Under the pieces are notes generated by a model. That model had not been told where the DNA came from. It saw only the letters and a list, made by a program, of their open reading frames with translations, and made no database searches. Shown here piece after piece: positions 14,890-17,835 of a stretch of 17,835 nt of DNA. Numbering within the stretch: the stretch's first letter is position 1; each line of letters starts with the position of its first letter. Origin of the DNA: an uncultured Flavobacteriales bacterium (GTDB lineage Bacteria > Bacteroidota > Bacteroidia > Flavobacteriales_E > Vicingaceae); the NCBI GenBank assembly GCA_937925525.1, contig CALALS010000268.1, forward strand, positions 1 through 17,835. Direction: 5' to 3'. The translations under genes and the position numbers were made by a program.

Positions 14890-15753
14890 TTAATCTTCTT
14901 TGATTATTGCATGATGTAATTTCCTTATCACTTTATCTGCATCACTTTCTCCAGTTTTCCATTGTAAGCCGAACCTATCAACAAGAGTTGGACAATATTC
15001 ATACACATCTTCTTTTGAGATATTGTACCATACTGGAAGTACTATGTTTTTGTTTTCAATAATTTCCCTTGTAAATATGGAATTAAATTCAACTTTAGTC
15101 CAGCCTTTATTGTTAATAAAGTTTGGTGTAATTACTAAAATACATTTTTTACATTCCTTTAATCCTTTTTCGATTGATTCTTTAAGGCTATCGCCAACCT
15201 TAAGTGAATATTCATCATACCATATTGGGCACATTTTTTTTTGAAGACCTTTTGCAATTATGCTTGCAATTTTTTCCTTGTCTCTTGAATCATGAGAAAT
15301 AAAAGCTAAAGGTTTTTCAGTTTTTGACCTTTCTTTTGAATAATTAGTATCTCTTATATGCAGAAAGATACCTTTAGAATGATATTCTTTTTCTAATAGT
15401 TTAAACTTTTCTTCATCAATACTAGAGTTAATATATATAAAAATTCTTCCTGAAAAAATTAATGCATTTGAACTAATTTTTTTTTCACCTGGTGATTTAG
15501 ATTCAATTAAAGTTGAATCTAGGATCATTAAAGCTTCTTTAAATCGAGAAACGATACTTTTTATCACATTAAATTCATTAGATACTTTTGGAATATAAAA
15601 TGACAAATATTTTGTGTTAGAATCAAAATCTAAGTGAACTTTTGCTATGATTTCATTTCTTTCTATTTCCCCATTTTTCTGCATCTGCCATATGCTATGA
15701 GCAGACATTATGCGATTAAAATCTGTTTGATAATATTCAAGTAATGTAGCCAT
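14890..15753 (-). CDS. TIR-domain protein with uncharacterised N-terminal domain
   Basis: This is a 287-residue protein. The C-terminal half (about 147-265) is a TIR domain: KPLAFISHDSRDKEKIA forms the first strand and box 1, IWYDEYSLKVGDSLKESIEKG is the BB-loop region, and ILVITPNFINNKGWTKVEF carries E222 where TIR NADases have their catalytic glutamate. Bacterial TIRs commonly hydrolyse NAD+ or make signalling nucleotides in antiphage defence, so this is a candidate effector. I do not recognise the N-terminal 145 residues (MATLLEYYQTDFNRIMSAHS...); they look mixed alpha/beta and soluble and could sense or recruit a trigger. No partner gene such as an Argonaute, SIR2 or cyclase is adjacent. 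It has a good promoter of its own and sits in an accessory-looking stretch. Confidence 0.85.
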   Translation of the reverse strand: MATLLEYYQTDFNRIMSAHSIWQMQKNGEIERNEIIAKVHLDFDSNTKYLSFYIPKVSNEFNVIKSIVSRFKEALMILDSTLIESKSPGEKKISSNALIFSGRIFIYINSSIDEEKFKLLEKEYHSKGIFLHIRDTNYSKERSKTEKPLAFISHDSRDKEKIASIIAKGLQKKMCPIWYDEYSLKVGDSLKESIEKGLKECKKCILVITPNFINNKGWTKVEFNSIFTREIIENKNIVLPVWYNISKEDVYEYCPTLVDRFGLQWKTGESDADKVIRKLHHAIIKED

Positions 15754-15778
15754 TTTTATAATTAACTTATTAACTACA

Positions 15779-15809
15779 CAAATTTACCCTATTAGGCTTG
15801 TGCGGGCAA
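15779..15809 (-). promoter_or_regulatory. Promoter of the TIR gene (TTG-N20-TAAATTTG)
   Basis: On the minus strand TTG (15809-15807) is followed after 20 nt by TAAATTTG (15786-15779), a perfect match to the Bacteroidota -33/-7 pattern. Transcription would start near 15773, giving a leader of about 20 nt. The -33 lies 29 bp past the stop of the upstream reductase gene, so the TIR gene is independently transcribed. Confidence 0.65.
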
Positions 15810-15837
15810 CGCTTGTTGAAAAGTAATAAAACTTAAC

Positions 15838-16374
15838 TTACAAAGGCAGTACGTTGTAGTGTAGTTGCACCAAACCTTTTTCAAAGCTTTTGGCAGAAAT
15901 GAGCTGTAGCTCTTGGGTAGGAGTGTTGGGGGCAAATAGTTTTATGCCATCACCCAACAATACGGGTATTACAGAAATAATAAGCTCGTCTATCAGTCGG
16001 TGTTGTAGCAGCATATTGGCTACTTGTGCTCCGCCATCACAATAAATGTTTTTGCCTTTTTTATCTTTTAGCTCTGCTACCAGCTCTTTTAAATCACCGG
16101 TGTAAAAACTAAAGTTGCCAATGGCCGGCTGTGGGGTGCGGGTAATAATATATACTTCTTTGTCTTTGTGTGGGTATTCATAACCCATGTCTATTACCTT
16201 TTGGTAGGTGTTTCGGCCAATAATTACGGCATCGGTACTGTTTACAAAATCAAAGTAGCCGTAATCTTCGCCTTTTTTTGCAACGGCTTCTAAAAAGCTT
16301 ATGTCATTGTCTTTACTGGCAATGTAGCCATCTAAACTCATAGAGATGTACAGTATTACTTTTCTTTCGTTCAT
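15838..16374 (-). CDS. RibD C-terminal / dihydrofolate-reductase-like protein
   Basis: This 178-residue protein belongs to the RibD_C/DHFR-like family (YwjB/YyaP type). The N-terminal strand VILYISMSLDGYIA with DNDISFL is characteristic, followed by AVIIGRNTYQKV (49-60), VYIITRT, IYCDGGAQVANMLL (110-123) and DELIISVIPVLLGDGIKLF (129-147). It should bind NADPH and reduce a pterin- or pyrimidine-like substrate in the cytoplasm, but the physiological substrate of these stand-alone proteins is mostly unknown. It lacks the deaminase domain of RibD and is not the housekeeping folate enzyme. Length is normal. It has a 116-nt gap to the upstream gene and no clear TAnnTTTG promoter. Confidence 0.88.
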   Translation of the reverse strand: MNERKVILYISMSLDGYIASKDNDISFLEAVAKKGEDYGYFDFVNSTDAVIIGRNTYQKVIDMGYEYPHKDKEVYIITRTPQPAIGNFSFYTGDLKELVAELKDKKGKNIYCDGGAQVANMLLQHRLIDELIISVIPVLLGDGIKLFAPNTPTQELQLISAKSFEKGLVQLHYNVLPL

Positions 16375-16429
16375 AGTGCATCAGTTTATAGTTATTTGTG
16401 TAACGACCGGTAATAACAAAGATTAAAAT

Positions 16430-16447
16430 TAACCTCTTTTGAGGGTT
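16430..16447 (-). terminator. Weak hairpin after the DUF3667 gene
   Basis: On the minus strand AACCCTC-AAAA-GAGGTT forms a short stem with one bulged C, followed by AATTTTAAT. It lies about 45 nt beyond the DUF3667 stop. It is weak, and readthrough into the reductase gene is possible. Confidence 0.35.
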
Positions 16448-16489
16448 TTGTCAAGTGGTTTTTTATGTAATCTAGTTTTATTATACTAC

Positions 16490-17251
16490 TTAAGAGTTAA
16501 TGACAATAAGCCATACCACTGAAATAATACCCATTAAAATACCAAAAGTAATCATGCTTAATATAATAACTAACCAAGATTTTAAAAGGGTAGGCAATAG
16601 TTTTTCTTTATAAAGTTGTGCCATAGTCCAAGGGACATATATAAAGGTAAAAACCGTGTTGGCAATTAGTGTAAGGCTTGGGTCAATGGGAGTTAACAAT
16701 GTTGAAATGATACCAATCAATAATGCATGAGCCATAATATACAAGCTAACAATAAGGCATTCGGTAAATGAGTGTTTGCTTTTCTTTCTAAAAAACAACC
16801 AAATAAGCCAAGCATAAATAGGTACTTGCATAAAGGTAAATAGCCTCATGTTTTCTTTTTGAAATTCTGCCATTTGCTTTTTAAATGATTCCATTTGCTC
16901 TGCATTGACTGTATTATTATGAGCAGCTCCCATGTCAGAAAACATTTCTAAAAAGCCGTCTCCCCATAAATAAAAAAAGATAAAATAAAGAGTGGTAGCC
17001 AATACATAATACTGAAAAGGTTTGTAGTAAACACTTCGTATTCCGTTTAAGTAATTAGCTATCATTATGCCCGGACGAATACTTAAGTCTTTTACTGTTT
17101 TTAGAACTTTGCCTTCTAAGGTAAATAAGTTGGATACAAAATCACCTATTACATCTTTAAGGGTAATTCTTTTATATTTTTCCTCACCACAGTTAGGGCA
17201 GTAGTTTTGAATATTTTGATTACCGCAATTAGGGCAAATATTTGTTTCCAT
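16490..17251 (-). CDS. DUF3667 zinc-ribbon membrane protein
   Basis: This 253-residue protein opens with a zinc ribbon (CPNCG at 6-10, CPNCG at 18-22), then KRITLKDVIGDFVSNLFTLEGK and a DLSIRPG...YLNGIRSVYYKPFQYY stretch (55-82). That is the DUF3667 signature common in Bacteroidota. About five hydrophobic segments follow (roughly 81-96, 136-154, 163-187, 193-212, 224-250), with a soluble polar loop (105-135) between the first two. The N-terminal ribbon is probably cytoplasmic. Function is unknown; the fold is found in many copies in this phylum. No close partner gene or promoter element was recognised. Confidence 0.85.
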   Translation of the reverse strand: METNICPNCGNQNIQNYCPNCGEEKYKRITLKDVIGDFVSNLFTLEGKVLKTVKDLSIRPGIMIANYLNGIRSVYYKPFQYYVLATTLYFIFFYLWGDGFLEMFSDMGAAHNNTVNAEQMESFKKQMAEFQKENMRLFTFMQVPIYAWLIWLFFRKKSKHSFTECLIVSLYIMAHALLIGIISTLLTPIDPSLTLIANTVFTFIYVPWTMAQLYKEKLLPTLLKSWLVIILSMITFGILMGIISVVWLIVINS

Positions 17252-17302
17252 ATAGTTGTAAGCTATTAGTTGTAAATATAAAGTAATTCTAAAAACTTAA
17301 AT

Positions 17303-17318
17303 CTGGCATGGTGCTTGT
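17303..17318 (+). promoter_or_regulatory. Sigma-54-like promoter for the lipoprotein gene
   Basis: CTGGCATGGTGCTTGT gives TGGCAT-GGTGC-TTGT against TGGCAC-N5-TTGC: the -24 GG is intact and the -12 GC is GT, as in the site at 10931. Transcription would start near 17329, 16 nt before the ATG at 17345. Confidence 0.4.
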
Positions 17319-17344
17319 CTTTAGTAAGTTCAAATTTGTCAATT

Positions 17345-17835
17345 ATGAAACGTGTAGTAATACTAATAGCAGCCGTTTTAGCAATAGCATTACAGAGCTG
17401 TGTGTATGTAGCTCCTAGCCCTACTCCGGGTCCTCCGGGACGCCCGGGAAGAGCTTTCTTCGGAGTGAGTTATGATAATTATATGCCTTACAGTTATTGG
17501 GACAATAATCCTTCCATACCGTATAATCCTACTTTAGGAAGTTATTATCCAACGGCAACGGGTTTGTACGAATTTGAGTATTACGTTAATCCACATGAGT
17601 ATTGGTACGGAACGTATCAAATATTTATCAATCCTGGCGGTCCGGGTGGTCCTCATGGTCAGCCTGGTTATGACGGACTGGATACTTACTTAATGCTTAT
17701 TTGTAATCCTTGGGGATTTTATGAAGAAAGAAGCAACGCCAGATTAATGCCGTCTGATAACGGAGAAGAGTTGGTAGTGGAAGTAAAAGAAAAAGACCAA
17801 CACTTTATCATTAAAATGAAAAAGACAACGGTACA
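17345..17835 (+). CDS. Lipoprotein with Gly/Pro-rich stretches, 5' part
   Basis: The frame opens at ATG 17345 and continues past the right edge, giving 163 visible residues. MKRVVILIAAVLAIALQSC is a lipoprotein signal with C19 as the modified cysteine. A proline/glycine linker follows (PSPTPGPPGRPGR, 25-37), then an aromatic-rich region (YDNYMPYSYW, YEFEYYVNPHEYWYGTYQ), a second GGPGGPHGQPGYDG segment (98-111) and a charged part (EELVVEVKEKDQHFIIKMKK). No residue after the cysteine obviously favours surface export. I do not recognise the family; it is probably an envelope protein. The C-terminus is outside the window. Confidence 0.7.
   Translation, partial: MKRVVILIAAVLAIALQSCVYVAPSPTPGPPGRPGRAFFGVSYDNYMPYSYWDNNPSIPYNPTLGSYYPTATGLYEFEYYVNPHEYWYGTYQIFINPGGPGGPHGQPGYDGLDTYLMLICNPWGFYEERSNARLMPSDNGEELVVEVKEKDQHFIIKMKKTTV

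Noticed and set aside
13955..15815. Shared GGCAACG near 13956 and 15805 as flanking direct repeats of a mobile island
   Set aside because: Only about seven bases match, there is no integrase or tRNA gene, and the boundaries do not coincide with the GC change.
16391..16417. Inverted repeat GTTATT...AATAAC upstream of the RibD-like gene
   Set aside because: Six-base AT-rich arms with a 15-nt spacer are expected by chance, and no promoter element aligns with it.
1..17835. tRNA, rRNA or riboswitch genes
   Set aside because: No cloverleaf, rRNA-like conserved block or long structured leader was recognised; most gaps are under 160 bp.

Overview
The window looks like a chromosomal segment of a low-GC member of the Bacteroidota, probably Flavobacteriia-like, although the class is a guess. 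Supporting signs are AT-rich coding sequence, several promoters with the Bacteroidota -7 element TAnnTTTG, TPR/SpoIIE-phosphatase proteins, a DUF3667 zinc-ribbon membrane protein and the Bacteroidota-type long PruA. No rRNA, tRNA, CRISPR array or insertion sequence was seen.

Layout. (1) Positions 1-3795, minus strand: an apparent operon read pruA-like L-glutamate gamma-semialdehyde dehydrogenase, then an MBL/beta-CASP nuclease, then a DASS/SLC13 anion transporter cut by the window edge. (2) Positions 3839-10469, plus strand: a tightly packed run with stop/start overlaps. It holds two tandem TPR + SpoIIE-type PP2C phosphatases (one secreted and membrane-anchored, one cytosolic), a CaiB/BaiF class III CoA-transferase, a TPMT-family methyltransferase, a secreted NlpC/P60 hydrolase and a PyrR-like phosphoribosyltransferase that may have its own near-leaderless promoter. 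(3) Positions 10461-13834: a small four-helix membrane protein, a secreted PQQ-type beta-propeller behind a sigma-54-like promoter, a DUF2892 membrane protein behind two CRP/FNR-like palindromes, and a small secreted protein. Three rho-independent hairpins separate these units. (4) Positions 13860-15830: an accessory-looking stretch. It has a GC-richer gene for a small charged helical protein, a 14-unit 21-bp tandem array, a nested G/C-run palindrome and a solo TIR-domain protein. (5) Positions 15838-17835: a RibD/DHFR-like reductase, the DUF3667 protein and the start of a lipoprotein gene with another sigma-54-like site.

The strongest candidate for something undescribed is the 21-bp array at 14479-14772. 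Units are phased exactly every 21 nt. Unit types alternate over half the array, giving a 42-bp higher-order period and self-complementary octamers. One minus-strand frame reads as twelve V-x-T-[K/F]-x-x-x heptads whose changes at Val and Thr codons are mostly silent. The array sits between the small charged protein and the TIR gene. I cannot show that these parts work together. The next most concrete signal is the CRP/FNR-like operator pair ahead of the DUF2892 gene, placed as expected for a class II activator.
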